NCBI RefSeq assembly: GCF_958298935.1
Contig: NC_084924.1
Location: forward strand, 27,687,819 to 27,751,818
Reading direction: 5' to 3'
DNA: 64,000 nt
Origin: Phragmites australis
Lineage: Eukaryota; Streptophyta; Magnoliopsida; Poales; Poaceae
The notes beneath the pieces are model-generated. The model saw nothing but the letters and a program-made list of their open reading frames with translations. It did not search any database and was not told the DNA's origin. Below are positions 34,713 through 47,445 of the stretch, piece by piece. Within the stretch, counting starts at the first letter, position 1. The number at the start of each line of letters is the position of its first letter. Position numbers and translations under genes: made by a program.

Positions 34713-37675
34713 AATCGAGGAGGTATCCCGTTGGGAGCAGAGGTGGCGGTGGCGGCAAGTGCGCGCTGAGCTGAGGTGGCGATGGGATCGGGAAGGTGCT
34801 GGCGTGAGAACAGACACCTAGAACTCTCAGGAAGCTAGGACTACAGTACCAAATCCAACCATCCCAAACTCCTTGAGAAGAATCCAACAGTGGCAAACGA
34901 AGTTGCTGACGTGGACTCACCGGGAAGAGAGGAATGCGACCGCATTTAGATAGTAGAGATTTTGCCTTGCCAGAAGAATTACCATCTCCAGAATTTATCT
35001 TATTGCATGCAAACCACTGTTAATTACTTAAAATCATCTTAGGTCACCATTAGTTCTAAAATAAACACATCTTAATTGTGGAAGCGTCAATATATACCGG
35101 CGTTCGGAGATGTTATCATATGAAGGTGTAGGATATGATCGTATCGGTGTAGTCGTGGATGAGATTGATGTAGACTGTTGGTAGAGGTCGTATGTAGCCG
35201 ATGTAGTGGTGGCCGGCTCAGTGAAGACGAAGGCGATGTGGAGGAGCTCGATGCAGTTGCAGCGGCGCTGTGGTATGGACGACGATAGCGGCCTTCTCCA
35301 CTGCAGTGCCTAGACAACTGATCTAGGATTTAGACGTGTAGGGGTGTGCGTTAGGTGTGTAAAATCGATAATTCACGAGCTCTGGCATAACTCTCTTTAT
35401 ATTATGGCGCTATGTGGAACAAAACCGCAACCAATAGGTTGCTTAGCCCTCGATTAGGGCATGTGAGAGGAAACAAACTTCACCTCTTTCTCGTTAAAAA
35501 ACACGTCAAAACATAAGATCGAGATTAATTCCACCAACCATCAACTCCACAGGAAAATGAAAACAAGCGTTCTTCTCTCACTCTGAGGCTTCCAGTTATA
35601 TTCCAAAGCTTGTTTTGGTGAGGATTTTGCTTCAACAAATCGGCTCTCACACACATCCTCTGGTTGAGTTCTGCCCAAGACTTGAAGTAGCTTTCGGCTA
35701 GCATAGGCCCATGATATCTAGTTGTTGGGACGGGCCCATATCTGTTCCTCCTTAAATCGGCCTAGCTCTTCCTTCCTTGCATTATAAATGGGCGGCTACC
35801 TTTGTACAATTGTACCTACCTCTGGAGAAAAAAGAACATTTGTAATTGGGATGGGTACAGTCCAATACGGGGTTATGTATTTGAACAATTTCACCCAGAG
35901 AAAGCATGGATTCGAACAATTGCGAGAAACAACAACAATTTCATTGTATTTGTTGGAACAAATGCTTAAAAACGTTAAGCACACCATTCAGATAAAAATC
36001 AGATGGAAGAGTAGGTAGCTCATAACGAGAAAGGATTCCGTCTCCCCGCAAAGAAAGAAAGGCTTCCGTCTCCTTTTGTTCTCTCTTTATCTTTCACCTT
36101 TGCAATCTGCATGGACAATGCTAATTCAGTATGTAGGCCCTAAATGAAATTCATATACGAGGGATCTTTTGCTTTAAATTTTTTAAAAGCAATATTGTAA
36201 AAATCATTTTTACGAGAGGAAAAAAAGACCTTTAATTTAGCCCTTATGAATATATTTTCCACTACATATTTCCCCTACATAGTAGTACCTCCATCAGGCG
36301 AGGATATATTGCTGCTAGTGAAAATGATGAACTACCTAAAGATTTCCCATAGTGTTCACGATGAACTGTGATATGTTAGTAGTTAGTTGACCCCTATTTA
36401 CACAGATACTGGAAAATAGCGCGCCGTTGACGTGTTGTATGGTTGTCTCCGAGGCAGGAAACTGCAATGAGTTAGTAATTACTATCTAAAGTAAGCAAAA
36501 GTAGTGCAATGAGTGATAATGCACTGCAAAAAGATGGATTTCCGAGGGAAAATCGTTGTATTAGGAGGGGACCTAATGCAAATAATACTAGTGGTTGAAA
36601 ATGTACAAGATCTGAATTAATCAATGCTACAATTATAAAGTAATATCTTTGGAATCATGTTCAGATTCTAAAACTAACAGAGAACATGTGTCTTAAAGTT
36701 ACCAAACCTTTAGAGGATGCAAAACAACATGGTTCGAGGAGCTGCTTTGTTAAGCTATTATCTCAATTCTACGATTGAAAGAATTAATTGCAGATGATGA
36801 TACCCCTTGTCGATGGAGTACTGCCAATGTCAACAAGCCAGGATCATCCCACCCATGTCTTCAAGTAATTTCAATGACTCTTCAATTGGCCTATCCCTCT
36901 ATGGACATATCACCCTTAACAAACTCACCTAGCATTAACCCATCCTGGTCACATATCGGATTTAAAGCTTAAATGTCAATATCAATTTTTAAAGCTTATT
37001 GGGAAATTCTGTAACATTACAAAACTAGAATACCTTGGCCTAAGCTGAACCGACATAAGAATCGATCTGACATTGTACTCCAACTTAGACTAAGAACTTG
37101 ATGAACCTCAAAGGTTTCTAATTGCCTGAATGATTACAGCTTTGAATTCATACCATGGAAATCATACATACACACTGTATAATTATAGCTACTAGAGAGC
37201 ACTCTGGATCTTGACCACTAAAAATAGCATGGTTATTGACCACTAAAAATACATGTACTGGAATATGTAACAATACGATCTGGATTTCTAGCAATTTTAT
37301 TAAGAGGCACAAATTTGTTTCTGGTACTAAGTTATCCATCAGACCTCACTTATGCGCTATGAATATCAAACCGCATCCACATAGAGCTATATTTTGTAAA
37401 CGAAATTCACACAGAAACAACGACAATATGGTAGTAATACGATGGCAATAGTACATAACCTAGAAAGTACATCTTAGAGAGTCCAACCATCAATGAGATG
37501 CACACAATTTTGCTAGTAATACTGGGGGTAATATTTATTTGCAGCAATGAGCAATCTTAATTAACACCTTACTAAGGGTCAAACAAATTGTTGGATCTCC
37601 ATCACAATGCTTCTAATAAAAGATAAGTTCCTTACATTCCTGTGAACGTAGAGCCTAACAAAAATTCACAAACTA
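34713..37675. other. Unassigned intergenic DNA
   Basis: No gene recognised. 34720-34920 and 35090-35330 are GC-richer with chance open frames. 35340-36060 has the texture of LTR or untranslated sequence. From 36100 it is AT-rich. The boundary at 37675 is where similarity to the gag-only element's LTR begins. Confidence 0.3.
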
Positions 37676-38465
37676 AACAGTAGTACTAACACCGAATCAT
37701 CCGATAAGTACATCTTCAGAAACTAGTCGTTGGACTACCACTCAAAGTCATCTTGAACACCGGACTATTCGGCGTAACATTTAAACCATCACCAGTCTAT
37801 TCGGTGAGTTATCTTGAGCCAACCGAGCCACTTCATTCTTCTCTGCACAAAATACTCTGGTGTACGCACTTCCTATCATCGGATCCAGTCTGTTCTTCTC
37901 CGATCTTCAACACCTACAACCCTCTCTGCAAGAATTGCTCTAGTGTAAGCCTCTAGTGTACACAACACCTATCATTGAATCATCCGGTGAGGTATTCTTC
38001 GATCTTCAACTCTTGGAATCACTTCTACAGGAAATACTTCGGTGTGAAGCATCTGGTGTGTACAACACAGGTACCGGACCTTCCGGTAATTGATCTTCGT
38101 TCTTCTGTGCTTGGATTCTCCTCTGCAAGAAATACTCCCGTGCTTTATACCCTTCATCATCGTATTATCTGGTGCCTTCAAATTTTTCTATCCTAGGTAA
38201 CTCTGCTGCATAAATGCTCTGGTGAGTTCAACACACAAAGCACCTGACTATCTGATGAAATCATCAACCTTCACTTTGCCTCTAGACAAAATATTCCAAT
38301 GAATTCAACCCCTAAACACTGGACCATCCGGTGCAATCATTTTGTCCAGAACTTGTCCAATTCAATCAATCTTACATATAATTGACAAACATGTTAGTCC
38401 AATAACTATGCTGTCATTAATCACCAAAATCATAATCATGGTCTAATAGGGCTATTTTCGCTACA
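37676..38465 (-). repeat. 3' LTR of the gag-only element (outer part missing)
   Basis: Aligns with 42673-42707 plus 45130-45860 over its whole length: shared phrases include AACAGTAGTACTAACACCG, AAACTAG(T/C)CGTTGGACT and TCATTAATCAC(C/T)AAAATCA. On the minus strand the LTR starts at 38465. The equivalent of 41805-42672 is absent on the left, so the element's outer 3' end was lost. Confidence 0.82.
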
Positions 38466-38480
38466 ATCTCCTTTTTTTTT
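38466..38480 (-). promoter_or_regulatory. Polypurine tract of the gag-only element
   Basis: On the minus strand AAAAAAAAAGGAGAT lies immediately before the TGTAGCG start of the 3' LTR, the position and composition expected of the primer for plus-strand DNA synthesis. Confidence 0.8.
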
Positions 38481-39649
38481 ATTGATGACAACACAACCAA
38501 AGCAAGTGGCAAATAACAAATGATACCAAGTATAAAGAGTACAAGGTCATACCACATTGTTTGGATATATGTTCTTACCACTTAGTCCGCTTTGGATGTG
38601 GCTCCCATTTCCATATTGCCACTATCTTCCTTGAACAACTCATGCAAGAGCTTCTCCATTTGCATTCTCTTGATGCTAAATGTAGATGAGTCACCCTTTG
38701 TCAATCTTGGGCTTCTCCGCCTTTGTGAATCTTAGCGTCCTTAGGCATCTTCTTTCTCCACTATGCATGTGTCTTGATCATTTTGTTTGTTACTTTGGTC
38801 GACAAACTTCTCCTCCTTTGTCAACAATCTCAAAGAGAGCTATAAACATATGTTGAACTCAAGTAAGAGCGTTAGAGCACATGAGAGAGAGTTTTATAAA
38901 TCATGATCCAATAAAATGATACCAAGTAAAAAAATATACCAATTGTAAAGGTATAAGATATTGATATCAATTGAAAAAGACAAACAAGGGTCATTATTAT
39001 GAAACTCACATGATATAATCTAAACTCTCCCTATATATATGCATATATATAATGAGACCCACTTGTGAATATCACTTGTAGGAATGTAGCAATATATGCA
39101 CATCTAGACAATAAGTAGATGTAGAAAGTTTAAGTCATATCATGCATGGAGGTAGTTTAAATGTAGAAATGAATTGATAATGATATCAATTGAAGCCTTT
39201 AAGCATTGCATACCTCAAGGGGCTTGTTAATAGCTCTATGAGACTACAAAAGATACATATAGCAGCACATGTTAGTCTCAAAATCATAATCTATAGGATA
39301 TGCTCTCCCTAAATATGTGCATACAAGTGTTGAATACTTATAAGATATGCACTTGTCATTGATAACAATAGAGAATTTAACCTATAGATTAGACTCATAG
39401 CACATAAATGATATCAAATATAAGACTAGTGCCATGAAAGGAATCTACCATTGATAAACTATATAGATTGCTCATGGGTTAGAGGGAAGCACAAGCAACC
39501 TATCATATGAAAGACAAGCAACCTATCATATGAAAGACCTACACTAGATATTGCAATAAATTGAAATATACATATGCAATCCTAGACAAGGAAAAGTAAC
39601 TAGATGCAACACAAAATGCATGAAAAAGAATCTATCTACTATTACCTCT
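38481..39649. other. 3' internal region of the gag-only element, no pol
   Basis: AT-rich, no reverse transcriptase, RNase H or integrase motif seen in any frame. Repeated phrases such as GAAAGACAAGCAACCTATCATAT (about 39490-39540) show a small tandem duplication. TATATATATGCATATATATAA lies near 39030. Confidence 0.5.
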
Positions 39650-41765
39650 TTTAGTTTTGGATGGAAGATGTTAGGTATATTATGATCATGATCTTCATTA
39701 ATGCATTCAAACTTGTACACTTAGCTTCTGTTCTTGAATCTTCACCTCATTTTGTGTGCCAAGTATCTAACTCCCCTGAGGCAACCCTTGGGCTTCAAGT
39801 CTTCTTTAGAACCCAAATCGATTAGGGCTCCTTTATGTTGGTGATGATTTCCTTAGGCATCCAATTAGGTTGGTTCCATCACCATTCCTTTCTCTCAACC
39901 TTGTGCGCAATCACCTTATCATTGTCCTTCTTCTTGATCTTGTAGAGGTTGCAATTAGCCTTGATCTTGTAGTTGGGCTTGATGTAGAAGGTGGAGGTCA
40001 TGTTGGAGAGATTCATCACAATCTTCCTCTCCTTAGTCTGCTTCTTGACTTGTTTGCATTGGAAGGACTTATGGCTTTTTTGATGACATTTGAAACATGT
40101 CACGATGGATCTCTCTGCAAGCTTATTCACCATGGTAGCACGGTTATCTTGAATAGGTTGGTCATGTTATTTGCCATTTAATTTTGTCAAGTCCTCATTG
40201 ATCTTCTCCACTTCTTGTTTGTGCTCATCATTTTCTTGTGCAATGAGTTCATTAGATGGTTCTACAAGAACATTCTGAACACATATCTCATTGCAAAGGG
40301 GTGAGCTAGATTAATCAAATAAATTATCATAAGAAGTGCAAGCATCTACCTTAGGATTAAAAAGAGATAGATTTCATCAAAGTGACCTTAGGTTAATATT
40401 CAATGCACTCAAATTTTGCCTTAAACTCTTCATGCTCCTTGTTTGGCAATTCAAATTTGCTCACCAATTGTTTGTAATTGGAAATAAAGGTAGCATGAAT
40501 GCCATTAAGTACATTGAATTTCTTAAGTTCTTTAGATTGTTTCTTTAAGGCTCTTTGTTGCTTATTGATCAAATCAAAAAGTTCTTATTGAGAGGGAGAA
40601 TCCTCATCGGATTCATCATCACTTACATCACTTTCCATACTTTTAGCCACAAGGCACTTGTGTGATGACAATCTTAAGAAATCGCTTCTCTCGGAGGAGT
40701 GGGTGGCAAAACTCTCATAACTTGAGCTTGAATCTTCATCTTCACTCACACATCTTTTCATGCTTGCAAATGCTTTGGTTTTTTCTCTTGTCTCCCTCTT
40801 GCTCTTGGTCTTCTTCTCCTTCTTGATGTCATCAATTATTTTGACTAAGTCTTTCATGGAGATTCTGTGATCAATTTTGGCATTGATTTTCTTGATGTTC
40901 TTCTCTACTTGAGAGATGAGCTTAGCGACTTCGGGACCTATCTCTTCATTGCTTAATGTGCTTTGCTCATCATCTTCATTACTCGTTTCATCTTCATTTA
41001 CATCTTTATCATCTTCATTTGAGCTTGACTCTTACTCTTGGATCATCATCTTTGCCTTCATATGTTGGAATGGTGCTTCCTTGCTTGTGAGTGCAAGGTT
41101 CTTGGGATCGGATGAAAAGCAGCTTCAACCTCATGTACATGGTCATCTCATGGGAGGTGATCTTGCCAACCACTTGACTTTGAGTCATCTTGTTGATGTC
41201 GTTGTTGTCATAGATAATAGAGATTATCAACTTGTACTTCCAAAGAGGAGCTTGAAGTATTATTCTCACCACTTGATCATCATCAATTTGCATTAAACCT
41301 AACTCATTGATCTTACTGATAAGAATATTCAAATGTGAGTACATATCATTAGCATTTTTATGGGGTAGTTATTTGATGCTATTAAGCTTAGATTTTCATT
41401 GGGTAATTATTTGATGCCATTAAGCTTAGTCACAAGCACATGATATTTCTCATTGTGCACATCTTTTGTGCCTTCATGTATTTAAATGAGACTAGTTCAA
41501 ATATCATGTGTATTGGTGAGAAAATAACACGATTAAATGCATCAACATTTAAAGATAATAAAAGGATACTCTTCACTAATGCATCTAGTTGCCTCTCCTT
41601 ATTGGTGATACGAGATCTCATCCATTCCTCGGTGACCATCCGAACATCTAAACCTCGTAGTTGCAAATAACAAGATATTAGAATTTTCCAATGGGGGAAG
41701 TTTGTGCCATCGAAAGGTGGAGTACTTTGGTATCCATCCTAAACCCAGACATCACAACTCTAGGC
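39650..41765 (-). pseudogene. gag of the gag-only LTR element, degenerate
   Basis: Read on the minus strand, the start region near 41700 has a PPFDGTNFPHWK-like opening, then LRGLDVRMVTEEWM (41430-41666), a UBN2-like gag core with LNILISKINELGLMQIDDDQVV and KMTQSQVVGKITSHEM (41015-41344), a charged KKEKKTKSKRETREKTKAFA segment with acidic SDDESDEDSPSQ (40585-40857), and a CCHC knuckle CFKCHQKSHKSFQC (about 40060-40105) followed by KVIAHKVE (about 39890). This is the domain order of copia-type gag: capsid-like core, linker, RNA-binding knuckle. The four parts lie in different frames, so at least three frameshifts have occurred. Confidence 0.83.
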
Positions 41766-41787
41766 GGTTGAACCTAATAAAGAGCGT

Positions 41788-41803
41788 GAGGTTCTAATAC
41801 CAC
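41788..41803 (-). promoter_or_regulatory. Primer-binding site of the gag-only element
   Basis: On the minus strand, TGGTATTAGAACC follows the LTR end CTCACA after two bases (AG). It matches the usual plant TGGTATCAGAGC, complementary to initiator tRNA-Met, with two or three differences. Confidence 0.75.
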
Positions 41804-41804
41804 T

Positions 41805-44800
41805 TGTGAGGATCGGTGACATCCTAAAGGGGGGGAGTGAATTAGGACACTTAAAAACCTATACCAAAATGGCTCCAAAAACTTCACAAGATAAATTTAT
41901 CTCAATTTCTATCTAAATGTGCTTTAGGATTATCTAGTGTATCCACTCTACCGCTCAAGAGGATTGCAACCTACTCTAGCAAGGTAAATTGCAAGAATGT
42001 AAATTTGAAAACGTAAATAAAGTAGAGAGATAAACTCAGCACAAGGGATTTTTATCCTGTGGTATCGATGGCATAAATACCATCTCTAATCCATGTTGGA
42101 GCTCCACCAAGGATATTCTTCCGGTCGGCACCCGATCATAGCTCTTCAACCATCAAGCCACGAAGGCAAGACCTCAAGCCGGATGAGCCGCCAAGCCACA
42201 AAGGCAAGACATCACCACTAGTCTCTCTTCCGGTCACTTGTCAACGTGATCACTTCAGAGGTTGAGCCATCAAGGTAAGGGTCTCCACATCCCCGTACGC
42301 ATGTCTTGCTATCGTTCCACAACAAGTTAGAGGGTCAAAAAGCTTGAGCCACCAAGGCCCAAGATGTCGGCGAGTCACCAAGACTCCAAGACACCGACGT
42401 ACCTCTCGGTACAAGCTCGGATCACTCCTTGATCCACTCTCTAGGCAGTAATCACCTAGCAATACTCTCTCAAGGCCTAATAGCACTAATTGACTTGGAT
42501 GATCACTTTAAGCACTTTGGTGGCTTGAATATCTCCTCAAGTGTCTCTGTGTTTCTCTAGACTCCAGCACATTCAAATGACCAAGTGGAGAGATATTTAT
42601 AGTCTCAAACTCTCCAACTAGTCATTTTCACAACAGCTCAGAAAAGCTATTAACACCAAATGATCCGGTGAGAACAGTAGTACTAACACCGGATCATCCG
42701 GTGAGTGTGTCATGTCCCAAAATGCTAATACACAATTAAGAATGTGTAATCATCCTCACATGTGTTCATATGTGTTTGTCTATCAAATTTAGTTAAGTAT
42801 GTTACAAAAGTGCGTGGATATAGTTTAGAGCCCTTAGAAAAACCCTATATATGTTGGAGAAGAAGGGGCTTGCAACGAACAGGAGACTTAAGAAAATTTC
42901 ATCACAAAACCCTCCTCATGGTTTGACCGGGCTCACCTGCGGTCTAATTGCCAGGTGTCCAGCCGAGTAGACTTGCAACTTATGCTTCTCACAGTCTGAT
43001 AGACCCTCCCTGTGGTCTAACCACTAGAACTCAATAGAGCCGCCACTTAAATGATCTATCTCTCTCCCACTCTCTCACTTTCTCACATTGCTCTCTCTCT
43101 CTCCTTCTCCGAAACCCTAGAGAGAGAAAGGAGAACTCCGTTCAACATACTTGAAGGCTGGAGATCAACATCAAGGACTTGCCCAAGCTTTCTGGAGACT
43201 CCCTGAGATCTTCCCCCTCTTTCCCCTCACCGGGAAAGTGGCTCTTCGCCGTTTCATCCACCGCGAGCTCGTTCCACCCTCCGGGAGTCCAATCAGCGGA
43301 TCAAAGCCTCCCCGGAGAATTTCGATCCAATACGAAGTTCACTCACACCAAGGTGAACCTCCTTATACCCTTCTTTTGTCGTTTTCTAGCTTGTGGTGGT
43401 CGTCATTTTGATTTTTTGCCAGAAAACCCTAATCTAGATCCACTTTTCAGGGTTTTACGTGTTCGGGCCATGCATGGCGTCCGAACAACCATGTAAAATG
43501 TTCACCTAGTCTAGTGTAGTGCTTTGGTGTCCTTCGTCGCCGAAGGTCTCCCCAGAATCCTCACCGGTGATCTCGTAAAGTTGCTGTCGGTAAGGTCTGG
43601 TGGTTTTAACGCTGTTGGGCTAGTCTGACCACCAGTTAGGGCCGGATTATCTGAGTGGAAAACCCTATACAGGGGTTAGACCGCCACTAGGGCCGGTTTG
43701 ACAATTGGTCAGCGGTCTGACCGCCAGCATAACATCAGTCTGACCACCAGAGCCCAAAACCTTCTGCCCATCAGCGGTCTGACTGTCACTTTAATGTTGG
43801 TTTGACCGCCAGCCACTGAAAGCTTCAAGCACTTAGTTTAGCTTGTCCGGTGTTTCATACTTCAAAACCCTAAGCCTTTGGCGATCTTTTACAAATGTTT
43901 TTGAAACACGACACTCTATTTTTATTCAAGCATGCATCATGTGCACCCTTTTTCCATTGTTGGTTGTTTATGCATTGCATCCGTGATTCTTTTAGAGAAT
44001 GTTGAGCCGACAACCCAAGCGAGTGAAGACGACGCCTATCTCCCCGAGTTCTGTGAGTTTTGCACAGGTAGCATTAGGCGGTTTCTTGAGCAACAAGGCT
44101 CAAGAGACTTTGGATCATATGTCGTGCTGACGCTCACCTTGCGGCTCTATGACGCGTATGAAAAAAGAATGAGGAGGAGCAAGGTGGCAGGGAGCCAGAG
44201 GTGTCCGGGACACGCTCGTGATAACCCCGGTGCCATAGGGGCATTGCGAGTGGGTAGTTTTGGGTAAGAGAAAGGTTATCTCGGGGGCCAAGATGATAGA
44301 TCCGTGGCGTATGGGTAAAGGAGTATCCCCTGCAGGGTGTATAATCAATTCGAATTGCCACACTCTCGGCTATGAGCACGCTTTTATCCATCCACATCGG
44401 TCGTAGAGTTACGAATGTCGGATGTTGGTGGTGGTTGAGTTTGTTCTACTCGCATATATTTTTGTTATGGTTTCAAATAACTTATGTGCAGGTTGGTAGT
44501 TATGGGATAGTTGGTATGTTGGTTTAAGTATAGATGCTCACATGTGTATGTCATTTTTTTCTTTCGCATATGAATTTTTTTTTTACTTAACCATGTGGCC
44601 GTCTCTTCCTAACATCCAAATGCATAATCCTTGGAGTAGTGCTATTTATAAGTGCCCATTATGGATTAAGTCTTGCGAATACCTTCGTACTCATGCCGCT
44701 CTTTCAGGTTCTACTGGTGAGGAAGAGTTGGTGTTTGACTACTTCATGCCCGCCGATGCTAGCAACGGGTAGAGTAGTGCATCCTACTCTATTGGCGTAG

Positions 44801-45860
44801 AGTTTGGGGCCGTGACTAAGGGCATGTGGCGCTGCCCTCTCTTTTGTTATTGATAGTTCTTTTTCTTCCGCTACTTAGTTTTTCTCTTTTGTGTAAATTG
44901 TTGTAAATGGTTGGATGTTTAAGAACTTGTAATATAACTTTATTTACTCGTTCTTTGTTAAGCTTTGTTGTGATATGTATGTTGGAAAGACATGTATTTC
45001 GATCTTAGGCATAAAACACGTACCGGAACTATCAGGGTGGTATTCTGATTAATCGTTGAAGTCATGATTATGTAAATGATCGACTTAATGATTAATTAGA
45101 ATACTATCTGGACGGTTCCTCACAGAGTATATCTTGAGAAACTAGCCGTTGGACTCCCACTCAAAGTCATCCTGAACACCAGACTATCCGGCGTAACCTT
45201 CAAATCATCACCAGACTATCCGGTGAGTTATCTTGAACCAACCAAGATACTTCATTCTTCTTTGCACAAAATACTCCGGTGTACACACTTCCCATCACGG
45301 ACCTTCCGGTCTGTTGTTCTCCGATCTTCCCAACCCTCTCTGGAAGAATTGCTCTGGTGTACACAACACCTGTCACCAGATCATCCGATGAGGTATTCTT
45401 CGATCTTCAACTCTTGGAAATGTTTCTACAGAAAATACTTCGGTGTGAAGCATCCGGTGTGTACAACACAAGCACCAGACTATCCGATGAGCTGATCGTC
45501 GTTCTTCTGTGCTTAGATTCTCCTCAAGAAATGCTCCGATGCTTTATATCCTTCATCACCGTACTATTCGGTGCCTTCAAATCTTTCTGCCCCAAGATAA
45601 ATCTGCTGCATAAATGCTCTAGTGAGTTCAATACATAGAGCACCTGGCTATCCGTGAAGTCATCAACTTTCACTTTGACTTTGGACAAAATACTCCGGTG
45701 AGTTCAACCCCTAAATATCATCCGGTGCAGTCATTTTATCCAGAACTCATCCAATTCAATCAATCTTTTATATACTTGACAAACATGTTAGTTACAATAA
45801 TTATATTATCATTAATCACTAAAATCAAAATCATAATCTAATAGTAACATTTTCGCTACA
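41805..45860 (-). repeat. 5' LTR of the gag-only element, interrupted by a nested insertion
   Basis: The LTR is 41805-42707 plus 45130-45860, 1634 bp when the insert is removed. On the minus strand it starts TGTAGCGAAAAT (45860) and ends CCTCACA (41805). The break at 42707/45125 falls where the other LTR reads continuously. The half from 45130 to 45760 carries many copies of a palindromic CACC(G/A)GA-N2-3-TCCGGTG motif. Confidence 0.82.
42708..45124 (+). mobile_element. Nested solo-LTR-like insertion, 2417 bp
   Basis: It starts TGTCATGTCCCAAAATG and ends GGTTCCTCACA, with TG...CA ends, flanked by GAGTG (42703-42707) and GAGTA (45125-45129), a 5-bp target duplication with one mismatch. No internal retroviral-type genes or primer site are present, so a solo LTR of a long-LTR family is the simplest reading. 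The first half has repeated GGTCTGACCGCCAG-like motifs (about 42920-43820), and a CT-rich run precedes AAACCCTAGAGAGAG near 43090. The last 800 bp match the fragment at 5390-6194. Confidence 0.8.
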
Positions 45861-47445
45861 CCCGTACATATACCAATTACCATAACCTACAGCTACATGC
45901 AAGAAGTGCTAAAAATGTAAAGAACAGATAAGAGCAATGCAAGGACACACAAGGAAACGAACAAACCATCGAATTAGATTGTAAAATGAGGAATGAATTC
46001 ATTGTGAAAACCGAAAAACACATTGGATTTTCCTCCCTGACGACGAAGAGTACATTGGAAAGTTAGACCAATTCCTAAAAAAGGCTAAGTAACTAGCTAG
46101 TTTACATTACAACCTATTTTAATTAGATTATCTAAAAAGCCTAAGTCAATATTTAATTAAAATTCTCTAAAAATCATTAAAAAATTCACTAAGATTCTTA
46201 TCTGGTAATGTACTAATTTATAAAAATATTTTTAACTCTAAGTTATTTAGTAAAAAATTGAGTTTCTTTGTAATACAACATATACTCATACAGACAACTA
46301 AACATAATCTCTTCTCAACCAGACTGAGTACATACAGCCAACCAAACAGACCCTACTACATCTCCCCAGCGTGTCTCAACTCAACCTGTATGACTCATAC
46401 GAGTCAGACTGAGAGCATACGGACAACCATACAGGCCCTTAGCTCTTAACTGTCATCTAAGGCTGTATAAACTCCCGATTAAGAAGAATCACTAGCACAG
46501 GAAGGCAAATCCCAAATGGCTTGGAAACTCCTATCCCGGATCGCATCATAACCTAGAATCCGGTTTCTTTTCTACAGAAAAAAAAATGATCAAGAGGGAA
46601 ATAGTCCGGATCACCAGCTAAGGCCCGTAAATAACTGCTCAGTGATAAAGGATGTAAGGAACCAAGGTTCTTTGTTGGCGTGTTGTGTAACCAGAGAAAG
46701 AGAGGGTGAAAGGAAAATGACTGGGAGGAAAGAAAGAGGCTTTTTCAACCTTAACCTCGTTCAATACTAGCTCTTACAGGCCTAGTATCCTCATTATCAA
46801 TAGTCGAATGCTCCGAGATCCAGTGCCCAGACGGTCTCTAAGCCGTCTAAGATTTCTAAGCCGTCTAGGATTGCTAGTTAGGATACGCCATGTGTATCCT
46901 AGACTCTCAAGACATGAGCCATCTCGGATGCTAGTCCATATCCCTGACTGTAAATAACCGTTTGAGATAGTAATCCTATCCAGTACGCAATATTGCAATT
47001 ACTGGCTAGACTCGTTACAAAATCATAGATCACAGGCAATATGACAAGCAATAATATAAAAAATGAGAACTACACATTCACCATCACATGCCACACATAT
47101 CATTCACAACAAGAAGTGGACATTCACCATCATCTCATGTCCACAATAGTCTTCTTGCACATTACAAGTTCATTCACAGTTGAAGTACAAAATGAGAACC
47201 ATAGTTGAAAAGAGCTCACAGAATTGCAGTTTAAACTTTCCCATCTGGTTGGATGATTTGCCAACGAAAGATGTTGCATTGATGTTCTCGAATGTAGATG
47301 AGGTCGGCTGTTGTCAACTCAGTTTTAGGAACATTCAGCCGCTGTTTGTAATAACGAGGGTTGCTATTAGTTTCCAACGTATTTAAGCATAATTACAAGT
47401 ATGCATGCTCTTTAATTCTAATTTCACGATGAAAAATGCCTTTAC
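45861..47445. other. Unassigned intergenic DNA
   Basis: AT-rich. 46240-46445 ends in a phrase like CAACCATACAGGCCCTTA resembling a MITE terminus, but no partner end was found. 46750-47040 has repeated AAGCCGTCTA(A/G)GAT phrases (46838-46870). No gene. Confidence 0.3.

Larger units (their letters stand above)
37676..45860 (-). mobile_element. Gag-only LTR retrotransposon (TR-GAG-like or deleted copia), minus strand
   Basis: Two copies of one LTR lie in direct orientation at 37676-38465 (truncated) and 41805-45860 (split by a nested insertion). Both begin TGTAGCGAAAAT on the minus strand. A polypurine tract borders the 3' LTR and a tRNA-Met-like primer site (TGGTATTAGAAC) borders the 5' LTR. 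The interior, only about 3.3 kb, encodes degenerate gag; no RT, RNase H or integrase is recognisable. Elements with LTRs and only a gag frame are known in plants and are mobilised in trans. The left LTR has lost about 870 bp of its outer part. Confidence 0.82.

Noticed and set aside
39870..40181. 103-codon plus-strand frame rich in Leu and Val.
   Set aside because: It is the complement of the gag zinc-knuckle region of the minus-strand element.
44542..44772. 76-codon plus-strand frame with CEYLRTHAALSGS, also partly conserved near 5740.
   Set aside because: Both copies lie in the same LTR family; similarity reflects LTR homology, and the second copy is frame-broken.
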